Assembly (NCBI GenBank): GCA_913052135.1
Contig: CAJXDY010000014.1
Span: forward strand, 1-50,239
Source of the DNA: UBA8106 sp913052135
Lineage (GTDB): Bacteria; Acidobacteriota; Vicinamibacteria; Vicinamibacterales; UBA823
DNA length: 50,239 bases
Reading direction: 5' to 3'
Each line of letters opens with the position of its first letter. Position 1 is the first letter of the stretch. Below are positions 34,296 to 44,503 of this stretch, one piece after another. The notes under the pieces are model-generated. The model worked only from the letters and a program-made list of their open reading frames with translations, did no database searches and was not told the DNA's origin. Both the position numbers and the translations under genes were made by a program.

Positions 34296-35990
34296 TTATC
34301 GATCGGTTCCGACGGCTCCCCCATCCGGTCTGCGACGGTCTAGACCACCCTCGAGCAAATTCCTCTCGACGTCAAAAACGATTAACTGCGCAGTGCCTTG
34401 TCCACCACTCCTTGCTTGTAGCGTGTGGCCGCGCGCCTCCAAAAGGGCGATCGTATCGGCTGACAAACCGAGGCGTTCGTAACTAATCCGATCTGGCAAC
34501 CATTGGTGATGGAAACGTGGCGCATCAGTAGCTTCCTGTGCATTCATACCAAAATCCACGACGTTCAAAATGGTCTGCAGCACGGTGTTAATAATCGTCC
34601 GGCCTCCAGGCGTGCCAGTGACCATAAAGAGCTGACCATCTTTTGTGAGAATTGTTGGCGTCATACTCGATAGCATTCGTTTGTGAGGCTCTGCCAAATT
34701 GGGTTTTGTGCCGATCAAACCATTCGCATCTGTGGTATCCGGTCCAGCATTAAAATCTCCCATTTCGTTATTCAACAGAAAGCCAGCACCAGGCACCACG
34801 ATGCCGGAACCATATCCAAATTCGAGGGTGTAGGTTAAAGAAACGGCGTTGCGCGCAGCATCGACCACCGAAAAATGCGTCGTCTCTGGACTTTCTGATG
34901 GCCAGGTAAAACTGGTTGGGCTCGATATTGACGCATGCTCTTCATCAATCGAATCACGCAAATCTGTAGCATGTGACTTCGAGATTAAACGGGTTACCGG
35001 CATCTCAGGATTAAAATCCGGATCTCCGAGATACAGTGCGCGGTCGGCATAACCCCGCCGCATCGCTTCCGTCATTAGATGTATCGTCCGTGCAGACTGA
35101 AATCCTGACGAAGCTAAGTCGTACCCTTCAAGCATGTTAAGCATTTCAACGAGCACGATCCCGCCAGAACTTGGCGGCGGCATTGAAATGATTTCGTAAC
35201 CACGATAGTTACCACGAATTGGCTCACGCTTTATTGCACGATAGGCTTTAAGATCATCTTCCGTGATTAACCCACCGTTTGCGGCCATCTCTTGAGCGAG
35301 CAATCTCGCAGTTTCACCTTCGTAGAAGCCAGCCGGACCAAGGTCCGCAATCCGCTGCAACGTGCGTGCAAGATCCGGTTGACGAAATGTCTCACCTGCC
35401 TCGTAGGGCACGCCATGCTTTGAAAATTGAGCTACCGATGCCGGATAAATTTGTATTCGCTGCAGCGCTTGCTTCAACGACGCCGACAAATCGTGCGTTA
35501 CGGTGAATCCATCCTTTGCTAAAGCAATCGCAGGCTCAACCAACCTGGACCACGGTAATGTCCCGTGTTCTTCCCAAGCCAGATGTAAACCCGCAACAGT
35601 CCCAGGCACTCCAACTGAGAGATGACTGAGGTGATGTCGCTCAAAGGAATATTCCTCATTTTCGAACCACATAGTAGGAGAAGCAGCCGCTGGTGCACTT
35701 TCACGGAAATCGTAAGCGACAGCATCACCCGAGGCAGCTCGGTGTACCAGAAAGCCACCGCCACCGATATTGCCAGCCGTAGGATGAGTTACAGCCAACG
35801 CAAATGCCGTGGCCACAGCCGCATCAACCGCTGTACCTCCATCTTCGAGCGCATCAACACCAACTTGGGATGCAATCTCGCTCTGTGACACTACCATTCC
35901 ATTGCGCGCGCGAATCGGCTGCCCTCCTGCCTGCAATAAAACAACCGAAGCACCTACTAGCACCGCAATCACGAAAGTGAAACGTTTCAT
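34296..35990 (-). CDS. ggt: Gamma-glutamyltransferase
   Basis: This 564-residue N-terminal nucleophile hydrolase has a signal peptide (hydrophobic 5-20), so it acts in the periplasm. The proenzyme cleaves itself before T370 in ETTHFSVVD, giving large and small subunits. Substrate residues follow: TYTLEFGYGSGI, FLLNNEMGDF, RMLSSMTPTI and GTPGGRTIINTV. RESAP at 96-100 holds the Arg that binds the glutamate alpha-carboxylate. It transfers or hydrolyses gamma-glutamyl groups, for example from glutathione, freeing amino acids for use. GGAGGAAG precedes the ATG. The penicillin acylase-type gene ends 15 bases upstream, so the two form an operon of self-processing hydrolases. Confidence 0.96.
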   Translation of the reverse strand: MKRFTFVIAVLVGASVVLLQAGGQPIRARNGMVVSQSEIASQVGVDALEDGGTAVDAAVATAFALAVTHPTAGNIGGGGFLVHRAASGDAVAYDFRESAPAAASPTMWFENEEYSFERHHLSHLSVGVPGTVAGLHLAWEEHGTLPWSRLVEPAIALAKDGFTVTHDLSASLKQALQRIQIYPASVAQFSKHGVPYEAGETFRQPDLARTLQRIADLGPAGFYEGETARLLAQEMAANGGLITEDDLKAYRAIKREPIRGNYRGYEIISMPPPSSGGIVLVEMLNMLEGYDLASSGFQSARTIHLMTEAMRRGYADRALYLGDPDFNPEMPVTRLISKSHATDLRDSIDEEHASISSPTSFTWPSESPETTHFSVVDAARNAVSLTYTLEFGYGSGIVVPGAGFLLNNEMGDFNAGPDTTDANGLIGTKPNLAEPHKRMLSSMTPTILTKDGQLFMVTGTPGGRTIINTVLQTILNVVDFGMNAQEATDAPRFHHQWLPDRISYERLGLSADTIALLEARGHTLQARSGGQGTAQLIVFDVERNLLEGGLDRRRPDGGAVGTDR

Positions 35991-36005
35991 CGATCTTCCT
36001 CCAAC

Positions 36006-38447
36006 TCAACGATCTACAAATGCCGCAGCTGCCGGCTTTAAATTGGTCGTTTGCTCGACAACTGACTCAACCTTCTCACGACTATAGAATATCGGAAAGT
36101 ACTGCCCACGCGCCCATAAGTCAAAGAGATCGCGATAGTGCACATTATCCGGGTCGCCTGATTGGCCAGGACTATTGATTCCCACTGAGTTATCCCAGTT
36201 TTCCGAATCAGCAATAATTCGAAATGATGCCCCGCTCGTCTGGTTGTCACCATTTCCTGTGTTGTTCACGGTGCGTCCATACCCCCCACGCGGTACAGGG
36301 CCCACATCCAGTTGGTCTCTTAAGTCCGAACGAACCGTAGCGCCGAGTGGATGACGGATTAAAGCATGCTTGTAACGCTCATCTCCATACTGCCACTGTG
36401 TCATATCAAGTCCAAGACGACTCTCTAGGTTACTGATAGCTTCGGACAGGGTGTCGACAAGCAAAGCATCGCGTCCATCCAAAGGATCAGGCCCAAATCG
36501 ACCGTCTGGTGCAGACAACCAATCAATTACTCGCTTCATATTGAGACTTAATAATTCTTGAACCGTTTGAGGTATGAATAACTTTTTTACGCGGTCCAAA
36601 AGCTGGCGCTCCCAAGCAACATAGATCGCGGCTTCGGTTGATCGCTGGTCAAGTACAAAATCCCAGTCAAGCAACTTTCGCCGAACTGCGGCAATGCGAG
36701 TATCTGTGATCGTGACACCATCAAGAAGCGGCACGAGATTTCTAGCAGGCACTGACAGTTCGTCATGCTGCAACTGCATCATATCGACAAGCGTATGCCG
36801 ACGCCCGGACCCGAGCACTTCGGCCAAACGCACTGCCCGCATTTCGTCACCCCAGGTGTAGTGCAAGGCGTTCATATAGGCATAATTCTCTGGCACCATG
36901 AAATTGTTTGCAGTTGCAAAATAGTCCGCCTCGGGGTTAAACACATGAGGTAAATCCTCAATTGGTAGATAGCCGTTCCATTCGTACCGACCATCACCAG
37001 GCACCGGTACTAGGCCGCTCCAATTTGGACGGATCGGAGAAACGCCGACTGCCTGATACCCGATGTTCTTGTCAGTATCAATCCACACCATATTTTCCGA
37101 AGGCAATCGACTATAGCGGCAGGCTTCACGGAATTCTTCCCAACTCGTTGCCTGGTCCATTCGTAAACTCGCAAGATAGGGAGCCGAACCGATGTCCATC
37201 CAAGCCGCTCTAAGCGCATAGGCCTTCCTGTTAGCAACATCCTCATACAGAACCGGTCCATGCCGTGTAAATTTCAGCTCAATGGATGTCTTGGTTAACT
37301 CGCCTTCCACAATAAACTGCTCTTCAATCACCCGCATGTCTTCCCATGAATTGCGGTAACGATACTGCTGAGCATTCTCTGGGTTCGTATCGTAGACATA
37401 CAAATCCTCGTTGTCTTGTCCAAACACAGTTAAGCCCCAAGCACCATGCTCGTTATGTCCGATCGACACTCCAGGAAGTGTCGGCTCACCACCACCAATT
37501 ACGTTCCACCCTGGAGCCACCAGATGGATCCAATATCGCAAGGACGGCGCCTGCTGGACTCGGTGCGGATCATTCGCCATGAGTGGATACCCACTTAAGG
37601 TCCGGCTGCCACCGACCACCCAATTGTTCGACCCAATGGCATCACCAAATTCAGCAAGGTCGAGTTCGCTTGGAATAAGACTGGCGAGACGGTTAAAGGC
37701 CGCTTGATTCCCTCGGTATTCCACAGCAATGTCATCCGTGGTGAAACGTATCGGTCGACGAAACGCTCGGTATGTTTCAAGAATGTCTTCGGTGAGTAAA
37801 CTTCCGTCAATCGCAGGGTCGAGATCAAGGGTGGGATTCCCTGGCCTAAACCAAGAAAGTTCCGAAACCTCACCAGACCCAATAGCAGCTACCGCGCGTC
37901 CGTAGGCCAGCTCACGGGTTAGATTCGAAACCAGCCCTTGATGACGAGAGATGACGATCGCGGGAGTCCAAGGTTCAGGTGTAATACCGAGAAGTTCAAA
38001 TTCGATTGGCAACAGGTCTGGTTGACGTTCAGTCTCCGCAATATACGCATTAATGCCGGCCACAAACGCTTCAATGATCGCTTGCCCACGGGGATGGTAA
38101 TGGTTGAGTTCTTCTTTTAAATCGCCCCGGAACATGTGAAGACGAGCACCAATGTCTCGTGCTAAGGCTCGAGAACCAAGAATTTCAGCTGTCGTACCAG
38201 TGGCCTGCCGCCTCCACAACTCAAACTGAAATAATCGGTCGCGTGCCGCGTTGAACCCTTGGGCAAAGAACAGGTCGGACTCATTCTCGGCATAAATATG
38301 TGCAATCCCCCAGCGGTCGGTCAGTATCTCAACCGGTTCCAACAGGCCAGAAACACTAAGACTTTCACTCTGGGTGTGTGCAAACGAAGCCGTGCCAGAA
38401 ATCGCGATGATCGTTAAAACTATTCCAATAATGGGCCAACTTCGCAT
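36006..38447 (-). CDS. Penicillin acylase family amidase (Ntn hydrolase)
   Basis: This 813-residue proenzyme has a signal peptide (MRSWPIIGIVLTIIAISG, cleavage after SFA). The alpha segment has DRWGIAHIYAENESDLFFAQGF. A linker leads to GSNNWVVGG, where S273 becomes the N-terminal nucleophile of the beta chain after autoproteolysis. The beta chain continues with NDPHR, GVSIGHNEHGAWGLTVFGQD and the late NNTGNGDNQTSGASFR. Family members cleave amide bonds of penicillins, acyl-homoserine lactones or acylated amino acids; the natural substrate is unclear. AAGGAG at 38457-38462 (opposite strand) supports this ATG over one 60 bases upstream. Operon with ggt, divergent from the S9 peptidase. Confidence 0.92.
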   Translation of the reverse strand: MRSWPIIGIVLTIIAISGTASFAHTQSESLSVSGLLEPVEILTDRWGIAHIYAENESDLFFAQGFNAARDRLFQFELWRRQATGTTAEILGSRALARDIGARLHMFRGDLKEELNHYHPRGQAIIEAFVAGINAYIAETERQPDLLPIEFELLGITPEPWTPAIVISRHQGLVSNLTRELAYGRAVAAIGSGEVSELSWFRPGNPTLDLDPAIDGSLLTEDILETYRAFRRPIRFTTDDIAVEYRGNQAAFNRLASLIPSELDLAEFGDAIGSNNWVVGGSRTLSGYPLMANDPHRVQQAPSLRYWIHLVAPGWNVIGGGEPTLPGVSIGHNEHGAWGLTVFGQDNEDLYVYDTNPENAQQYRYRNSWEDMRVIEEQFIVEGELTKTSIELKFTRHGPVLYEDVANRKAYALRAAWMDIGSAPYLASLRMDQATSWEEFREACRYSRLPSENMVWIDTDKNIGYQAVGVSPIRPNWSGLVPVPGDGRYEWNGYLPIEDLPHVFNPEADYFATANNFMVPENYAYMNALHYTWGDEMRAVRLAEVLGSGRRHTLVDMMQLQHDELSVPARNLVPLLDGVTITDTRIAAVRRKLLDWDFVLDQRSTEAAIYVAWERQLLDRVKKLFIPQTVQELLSLNMKRVIDWLSAPDGRFGPDPLDGRDALLVDTLSEAISNLESRLGLDMTQWQYGDERYKHALIRHPLGATVRSDLRDQLDVGPVPRGGYGRTVNNTGNGDNQTSGASFRIIADSENWDNSVGINSPGQSGDPDNVHYRDLFDLWARGQYFPIFYSREKVESVVEQTTNLKPAAAAFVDR

Positions 38448-38621
38448 GCTAATGTCTCTCCTTGCAACCACGCCATTTGCCAGGAACGAACGGTTTCCGA
38501 TCGACACTATGACATGGCATAAAATGATTGGCTATGACAATTCACGGAGTGAACTGTCCCAAACTTTCGAACAAGTCCTCCTACGCACCGATCACCCTAT
38601 CGCGCAAGCCTGAGGTTCGAC

Positions 38622-40754
38622 ATGCTAAGTAGAAGATTTTATATTTCAATACTGCTAATCACCATCACTTCGACTCTGACTGCGGCACAACCTATCTCCC
38701 GAGGTCTTCTTCCTGAGGATTACTACAACGAGGTCGGCACACTGGACGTTGCGCTTTCTCCGCAGGGGGATCTTCTTGCTTTTACTGTCGTAACAATTTC
38801 GGAGGACAATAATCAACGCCATCGGGAAGTGTGGATGCAGCGGTTACGAGCAGGTAGGCCCGACGGTGATCCGTTCCGCTTCACAAATCCAACAGAAGAA
38901 TCATCTGCCCCACGATGGTCACCGGATGGTAGCGTTCTCAGTTTTCAATCAGAACGAGGCGACGATTCAAATAGCACCTGGTTTGTTCGGGTAACTACGC
39001 CCGGTGGTGAAGCCCACCATGTCCCAGGTGTAGACGGAACTCCAATATGGTCGCCGGATGGAATGTGGATTGCTTACACAAAGAAGCCAAGTCGTGAGTC
39101 ATCGAACATCATGGAGACGAACGAACTCGGTGAAAGACAAGGCTGGATTGCGCCGAATGCTATCTCACAAACAGTCAACGCGGAGCGCTTCGATGGACGT
39201 GTGATTACGTCCATGCGCTACAAGCGCGATGGCCGCCTTCAGTTACAGCCACATCCGTCTATTGTTGAAGCAACACAACTGTTCGTAGTACCCGCTGCGG
39301 GTGGTGAGCCACGCCAACTCACCTCTCTGACCTTTGACATCCGAGAGGTTATTTGGAGCGCCAACGGCGAGCGTTTGTACTTTACCGCGGACGCAGAAGC
39401 GGATGACGAATACAACAAAGACCTAACAGTGGATATCTACACACTAGCAATGGACGGCACTGGACAACCGCAGCAACTCACTTCAAACCCTGGCTCTGAA
39501 CGCGCGATTGCGATCTCGCCTAATGGAGTCTTGCTTGCCTATCTCTCGACGCCGGGACGCGGCAAGAAAACAGACCTGAAGGTGGTCAGCCTCGGAGCTG
39601 ACGGCAGGCTTAGTGGAACACCACGAACATTGACTAGTAACTGGAATCTCACCCCAGGGACTCCTCGTTGGACCGATAACGACACAATCCGGTTTGAGGC
39701 TGGCATTAAAGGTTCGTCACATCTATTTGAAGTGTCTACCCAAGGCAGTCTTGTGCGTCAAGTCACAACAGGTGCTCGACGCGTGCGAGGCGTTTCCACG
39801 TCAAACGATAGGCAAACCATTGCCTACACCGCTACCACAGCTATTAAGCCAACCGAAGTATTCGTGGCCCGTGGCGATGGCACGAGTGAGTTCCGAGTCA
39901 CGCGGTACAACGAAGAATGGCTCAAGAACATCACGCTAATGCCAGCGGAGCGTCTCACCTGGGTTGTTAACAACGGCACTGAAATTGAAGGCTGGCTTAT
40001 AAAACCCGTTGGATACCAACCTGGAAATCGTTATCCGATGATCCTCAAAATTCATGGCGGGCCCCACGGAGCCTATGGCAATACGTTCTTTCGAACGTTT
40101 CACGTTTTGTCAAATGCTGGCTTCTTCGTACTTTACACCAACCCCCGCGGCTCAACCGGATACGGGCATGCGTTCACCTACTCAACACTCGGACAATGGG
40201 GTGAAATGGATTCCGAAGACTACCTTACCGGTGTTGATGCTGCCATGCAGGCTTACCCGAACATAGATTCTGCGCGTCTTGGTGTGTCCGGTGGAAGTTA
40301 CGGAGGTTTCATGACGAACTGGTTGACCGCCACCACTGACCGCTTTGCCGCTGCCGTAACCAGTCGATCAATTACAAATTGGGAGAGTTGGTATGGCTCG
40401 TCTGACGCGCAGGGCCTCACGGATTATGAATTCCTGGGACCACCATGGGAACAGCGGGAGCTTTACCGTCGTCTTTCCCCCATTTCATACGTTGAAAACG
40501 TCACGGCACCGACACTAATCATCCATAGTGAAAACGACTATCGGACACCGATTGCCGACGGCGAACAATGGTTCATGGCACTGATAAAACGGCAAATTCC
40601 TGTCGAACTGGTCCGGTACCCGCGATCTTCACATGGACTCTCACGCTCCGGCGAACCATGGTTACTTGTAGACCGTCTCGAGCGGTTACGAAGTTGGTTC
40701 ACACACTGGTTAAACAACGAAACGACTGACACTGGAACAGGACACCAGCCGTAA
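38622..40754 (+). CDS. S9 prolyl oligopeptidase family peptidase (DPP/acylaminoacyl-peptidase-like), secreted
   Basis: This 710-residue protein has a signal peptide (MLSRRFYISILLITITS, cleavage after TAA). A seven-bladed beta-propeller of WD/TolB-type repeats (APRWSPDGS, PIWSPDGMW, VIWSANGE) fills about 30-440. The alpha/beta hydrolase domain holds the triad S559 in SGGSYGGF, D639 in SENDYRTP and H671 in SSHGLS. HGGP and GS at the oxyanion site are also seen. It releases dipeptides or acylated amino acids from short peptides, probably in the periplasm. GAGG six bases before the ATG supports the start. Divergent from the penicillin acylase gene across 174 bases. Confidence 0.95.
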   Translation: MLSRRFYISILLITITSTLTAAQPISRGLLPEDYYNEVGTLDVALSPQGDLLAFTVVTISEDNNQRHREVWMQRLRAGRPDGDPFRFTNPTEESSAPRWSPDGSVLSFQSERGDDSNSTWFVRVTTPGGEAHHVPGVDGTPIWSPDGMWIAYTKKPSRESSNIMETNELGERQGWIAPNAISQTVNAERFDGRVITSMRYKRDGRLQLQPHPSIVEATQLFVVPAAGGEPRQLTSLTFDIREVIWSANGERLYFTADAEADDEYNKDLTVDIYTLAMDGTGQPQQLTSNPGSERAIAISPNGVLLAYLSTPGRGKKTDLKVVSLGADGRLSGTPRTLTSNWNLTPGTPRWTDNDTIRFEAGIKGSSHLFEVSTQGSLVRQVTTGARRVRGVSTSNDRQTIAYTATTAIKPTEVFVARGDGTSEFRVTRYNEEWLKNITLMPAERLTWVVNNGTEIEGWLIKPVGYQPGNRYPMILKIHGGPHGAYGNTFFRTFHVLSNAGFFVLYTNPRGSTGYGHAFTYSTLGQWGEMDSEDYLTGVDAAMQAYPNIDSARLGVSGGSYGGFMTNWLTATTDRFAAAVTSRSITNWESWYGSSDAQGLTDYEFLGPPWEQRELYRRLSPISYVENVTAPTLIIHSENDYRTPIADGEQWFMALIKRQIPVELVRYPRSSHGLSRSGEPWLLVDRLERLRSWFTHWLNNETTDTGTGHQP

Positions 40755-40788
40755 ACATCACCAATATTGAATTGAACGGTAATGTTAT

Positions 40789-40801
40789 TAGCGAAGCGCT
40801 A
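40789..40801. terminator. Small hairpin between convergent genes
   Basis: TAGCG-AAG-CGCTA forms a 5-bp stem with a 3-base loop in the 70-base gap between the convergent S9 peptidase and quinoprotein genes. It lacks a T-run on either side, so if it ends transcription it does so weakly or with Rho. Listed as the best candidate in this gap only. Confidence 0.25.
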
Positions 40802-40824
40802 CCTTGTGGGAGACAGTGCTGGTG

Positions 40825-42954
40825 TTACGGTAGGGTTAGAGCGACGAGAGAACCTGGTTCCTCTCGCCGCCAGCTCCCCGCCTGCAACACAATGTACTGT
40901 TTTCCCATGTGCAGATAGGTCATCATCCCGTACTGACCTGGAATCGGAATCTCGACGCTCGCGAGGATCTGCCCCGTCCGTTTGTCGCGGGCATGCAGCA
41001 TCGGCATATCGTTGGCATTTACCTCGGTTTCACCCCTGAGACCCTCGGTGGTTTGCACCAAGAGATCGCCCATGACCATCTGAATGGAGTTACCGGTTCC
41101 TCCGGTCTTGGGAATATCCACCCCAGCTAAAAGACGGTGTTCTCTGATTCGGTCTGGAGTCTGACCAACCGGAATGTCCCAGAGCTTCTCGCCCGTGTTC
41201 ATGTCGTAGGCCGTGAGTCCTTGGTACAGTGGCTTGTACACTGGCAGACCTTCGATCATAGGTAGGAAGGCACGAGAGCCGCCTGGCGCCCACGCCGCCA
41301 CCGTAGTTCCCGTTGTGGCCGTATGCCGTTCTCGACCCCTCCAAGGTTCCGCAGAAAGTCCAGGTAAACCTCGCTCCTCGTCGACCCCGTTCGTAGGCAC
41401 CAAGAACGAAGGAGCGCTACAGCCGCGGGTGTGCGGAGCGTACATAATTCCCGTGGTGGGATCGGCAACAGGTGGATGATAGATGTTCAACCCTCCCAAA
41501 CAACCGATGACATTGCGGTATTCGTGGTTGTGAGGGTACGGAAGGGGTGGCACATAAAGCCCTCCAACTCGGAACTCACTCAAGATCTCCAACGCTTGCT
41601 GTTTTAACTCAGGCGTATAGTCGATCACGAACTCCTCAGTGATCCCACTTAATACGATTGGATCCAAGGGTTCCGGCCTGGTCGGATAGGGCTGAGTGGG
41701 TGCCGTATAGTTGCCAGGGACATCACTTTGCATGACCGCGAGCTCCTCAATTGGCCAAATCGGCTCACCGGTCTCCCGGTTGAACGCAAAGATGAGACCT
41801 TGTTTCGTGTTCTGGATCAACGCAGGAATTTGCTCCCCATCCACCGTTAAGTCCATCAGGATGGGCACGGTCGGAATGTCGTAGTTCCATTGGTCACTGT
41901 GGTGGATCTGGAAGTACCACCGTAGTTCACCTGTCTGAACGTCCAACGCAAGAACGCAACCACCAAAAAGATTATGACCCGGTCGATGGCCTGTGTAGGA
42001 CTGGACGGTCGAGGCGTTTGTCACGATGTAGACGAGGCCTAGTTCTGGGTCGGCCGCGGCGGGAGCCCACGACGACATGTCGCCCGACCACCGCCAAGCA
42101 TCATTCTTCCAAGTGTCGTGACCGACCTCGCCAGGTCGTGGAATGACGTGAAACTTCCAGAGATACTGTCCCGTTTTAGTGTCGTAACCCATGATGTCAC
42201 CAGGGACGTTCTCGATCCGAGTCTGGTCATAACTTGGCTCGTGGCCAGTAAGCACCACGACCACCCCGTTCACCACGATCGGTGGTGCCGAACTGGTGAC
42301 CATGCCAAGTTGTCTCGGAATCCCGTGATCGGGGTCATAGGGCTCATCCCAATTTAGCCAAGGTTCCCAATCCTGCACGAGATTTGGTATCAGATCGACG
42401 ACACCGGTCTCTGAGAAATGCGGGAGCATTACGGACGTACCCCAATTCTCTAGCGGTCGACCTGTTTTAGCGTCAAGAGCCCAAAGGAAATGGGCCGGTG
42501 TCGTGATGTAGATCACACCCCTTCCGTCCACTTCCGCGTAGGCAATTCCTTTTCCGAAGTCCGTCCTCGGTGAGCGCAAATACCTCATCGTTTCGGGTTC
42601 TCGGAAGGTCCACAGCGTCTCACCAGTGGCGGCTTCCACCGCTATCACTTGACGCCGTTGCCCAGCAACCGTGTACAACACACCGTCCACGAAGACTGGT
42701 GTAGCTCGAAATGTGTACTCCACGCCGGACCCGAAGTTATTCCCTCGCCAGATCCAAGCGACTTCTAAATCTGAGAAATTGGACGCATCGATTTGATTCA
42801 GCCACGGAGCAGACCGAGTGTGTCCTGCATCACCGCCCAGATAACGCCATTCCCCATCTTCGACACCTGTTAGCTGCGCGACACCTACCGACGGGATAGT
42901 CAAGAGAATCACTAGAGCTAAGGTGCCACAACCGAAACGGTATCCCTTGATCAT
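40825..42954 (-). CDS. PQQ-dependent quinoprotein dehydrogenase, secreted
   Basis: This 709-residue protein has a signal peptide (hydrophobic 11-26, cleavage after GVA). It folds as an eight-bladed propeller; tryptophan-docking repeats are visible, for example VEAATGETLWTF, LDAKTGRPLENWG, YDTKTGQYLWKF, LDVQTGELRWYF, FNRETGEPIW and YDMNTGEKLWDI. WRYLGGDAGHTRSAP at the mature N-terminus is typical of glucose or alcohol quinoproteins. No heme-binding CxxCH and no membrane domain are found, so electrons must pass to a separate carrier. The substrate, likely a sugar or alcohol, is unknown. GGAGGAAG precedes the ATG. It lies 63 bases after the sulfatase gene, last of a three-gene run. Confidence 0.9.
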   Translation of the reverse strand: MIKGYRFGCGTLALVILLTIPSVGVAQLTGVEDGEWRYLGGDAGHTRSAPWLNQIDASNFSDLEVAWIWRGNNFGSGVEYTFRATPVFVDGVLYTVAGQRRQVIAVEAATGETLWTFREPETMRYLRSPRTDFGKGIAYAEVDGRGVIYITTPAHFLWALDAKTGRPLENWGTSVMLPHFSETGVVDLIPNLVQDWEPWLNWDEPYDPDHGIPRQLGMVTSSAPPIVVNGVVVVLTGHEPSYDQTRIENVPGDIMGYDTKTGQYLWKFHVIPRPGEVGHDTWKNDAWRWSGDMSSWAPAAADPELGLVYIVTNASTVQSYTGHRPGHNLFGGCVLALDVQTGELRWYFQIHHSDQWNYDIPTVPILMDLTVDGEQIPALIQNTKQGLIFAFNRETGEPIWPIEELAVMQSDVPGNYTAPTQPYPTRPEPLDPIVLSGITEEFVIDYTPELKQQALEILSEFRVGGLYVPPLPYPHNHEYRNVIGCLGGLNIYHPPVADPTTGIMYAPHTRGCSAPSFLVPTNGVDEERGLPGLSAEPWRGRERHTATTGTTVAAWAPGGSRAFLPMIEGLPVYKPLYQGLTAYDMNTGEKLWDIPVGQTPDRIREHRLLAGVDIPKTGGTGNSIQMVMGDLLVQTTEGLRGETEVNANDMPMLHARDKRTGQILASVEIPIPGQYGMMTYLHMGKQYIVLQAGSWRREEPGSLVALTLP

Positions 42955-43017
42955 GCTTCCTCCCCGAGTGAAGAGCTAGAGTCTACTGCTGCCCAGCGAC
43001 AGATTCAATGCGGAGCT

Positions 43018-44463
43018 TTACGGTTTCTGCGGAAATTTTTCTTCATGCACCGCTGGATCGTAGAGCTCATTGGGTTCAGTGGGTAACCACGCTCCAGTGT
43101 CTCGCCACCATTGTTCTAATTCCGCACGAAGTTCGTTGGTCCGATCTGGCATGACCCGTGAGAGATCATGAGCTTCGCTAAGGTCATCAGCAAGATTGTA
43201 GAGTTCGTTCCGTCCATCTTCAAAGAACGTAATCAGTTTGTAATTGCCCCGCCGAACAGCGCTGGCCGGTGTCGTTCGCCAAGGCCCCATAACACTCGCG
43301 TCCGCCTGCAAATAAGCTGGAAAGTGCCAGAACAGGTCGCGCTGCACCAATGTTTCTGACCCTCTGAACACCGGCAGTAGGCTCACACCATCAAGTACTT
43401 GGCCTTCAGGCAACGGGGTACCAGTTATGTCCAATATAGTGGGAAACAAATCCAAGCCGATTACTGGCTCATCGGACACCCTGTTTGCCGGGACAACAGT
43501 TGACCAACGAACAACCAGTGGCACTCGAATGCCCCCTTCGTAAAGCATCCCTTTCGAACCACGTAAGGGTGCCATTGACGTCACCGGACCAAAGCCTCCA
43601 TTGTCAGAAAAGAAGATCACGATTGTGCGATCAGCTAGTGCAAGGTCTGCTAGCACCTTTAGGATGCGCCCTACACTATCGTCGATACTGTGAATCATTG
43701 CCGCATAAGTGGGATTACTCTGTCCGTCCGTCCCGCCTTTCTCAATGTAATGCTGGACAAGCGTCGACTCACCCTGAATTGGGGTGTGCACACCATAATG
43801 TGACAGGTAGAGAAAGAACGGTGCCTCACGATGCTTTCTAATAAAATCAATTGCTTCATCCGTGAGTCGGTCCGTGAGGTACTCACCCACCTCTCCCTCG
43901 CTAAGGTCTGGTAGAACTCGACCATCTTGCATGTAGGGATAGAAATAACTTGGTGGACTTCCAAACTGATCTCCAGCTAGTGTCCAATCAAAACCCTGGC
44001 TGTCAGGAAGAAATTCGGAACCGCCGAGGTGCCACTTGCCGACGTGACCTGACACATACCCACTCGCGTTCAACGCCTCAGGTATCGTAATAGTTGCAAG
44101 AGCTAGTTCAGTTTGGTTAACTACCGGCACGAGTTGACGAAGCTTCGTGTCACCTCGCTCGGAAGTGCCCACCGTGTAGACTCCGTGTCGTGGCTGGTAT
44201 TGTCCTGATAACAGACTCGCTCGTGCCGGAGCGCAATTGGGCGCGTTTGAATAAGCGTTGGTAAAACGCATGCCTTCGCGTGCTAGTGCATCAATGTGTG
44301 GGGTCTCGTAGTATTGACTACCCATCACGCCGAGGTCACGCCACCCGAGGTCGTCTACATAGATGAGTACAACGTTAGGCAGTTGGGCCGCCTGGCACCC
44401 TAATGAAAAAGTGCCCAGTATAAGTAGGAACCCTACCGTGATAAATTGCCGCCACCGCATCAT
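43018..44463 (-). CDS. Sulfatase (arylsulfatase/GAG-sulfatase type), lipoprotein
   Basis: This 481-residue enzyme has a signal ending in SLGC, Cys23, so it is a predicted lipoprotein. The metal-binding YVDDLGW (D37, D38) is followed by CAPAR at 77-81, in which Cys77 is the residue oxidised to formylglycine. GKWHLGG, HTPIQ and SDNGG at the C-terminal side complete the S1 alkaline-phosphatase-like fold. It removes sulfate from sulfated carbohydrates. An anaerobic or aerobic formylglycine-generating enzyme must be encoded elsewhere. The ATG at 44463 is preferred to TTG at 44472. It sits between the GH109-like gene (40-base gap) and the quinoprotein gene. Confidence 0.95.
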   Translation of the reverse strand: MMRWRQFITVGFLLILGTFSLGCQAAQLPNVVLIYVDDLGWRDLGVMGSQYYETPHIDALAREGMRFTNAYSNAPNCAPARASLLSGQYQPRHGVYTVGTSERGDTKLRQLVPVVNQTELALATITIPEALNASGYVSGHVGKWHLGGSEFLPDSQGFDWTLAGDQFGSPPSYFYPYMQDGRVLPDLSEGEVGEYLTDRLTDEAIDFIRKHREAPFFLYLSHYGVHTPIQGESTLVQHYIEKGGTDGQSNPTYAAMIHSIDDSVGRILKVLADLALADRTIVIFFSDNGGFGPVTSMAPLRGSKGMLYEGGIRVPLVVRWSTVVPANRVSDEPVIGLDLFPTILDITGTPLPEGQVLDGVSLLPVFRGSETLVQRDLFWHFPAYLQADASVMGPWRTTPASAVRRGNYKLITFFEDGRNELYNLADDLSEAHDLSRVMPDRTNELRAELEQWWRDTGAWLPTEPNELYDPAVHEEKFPQKP

Positions 44464-44503
44464 AACGCCCAAGGTTTTAGAACTTACGAATTTCTAGCTC
44501 ACT

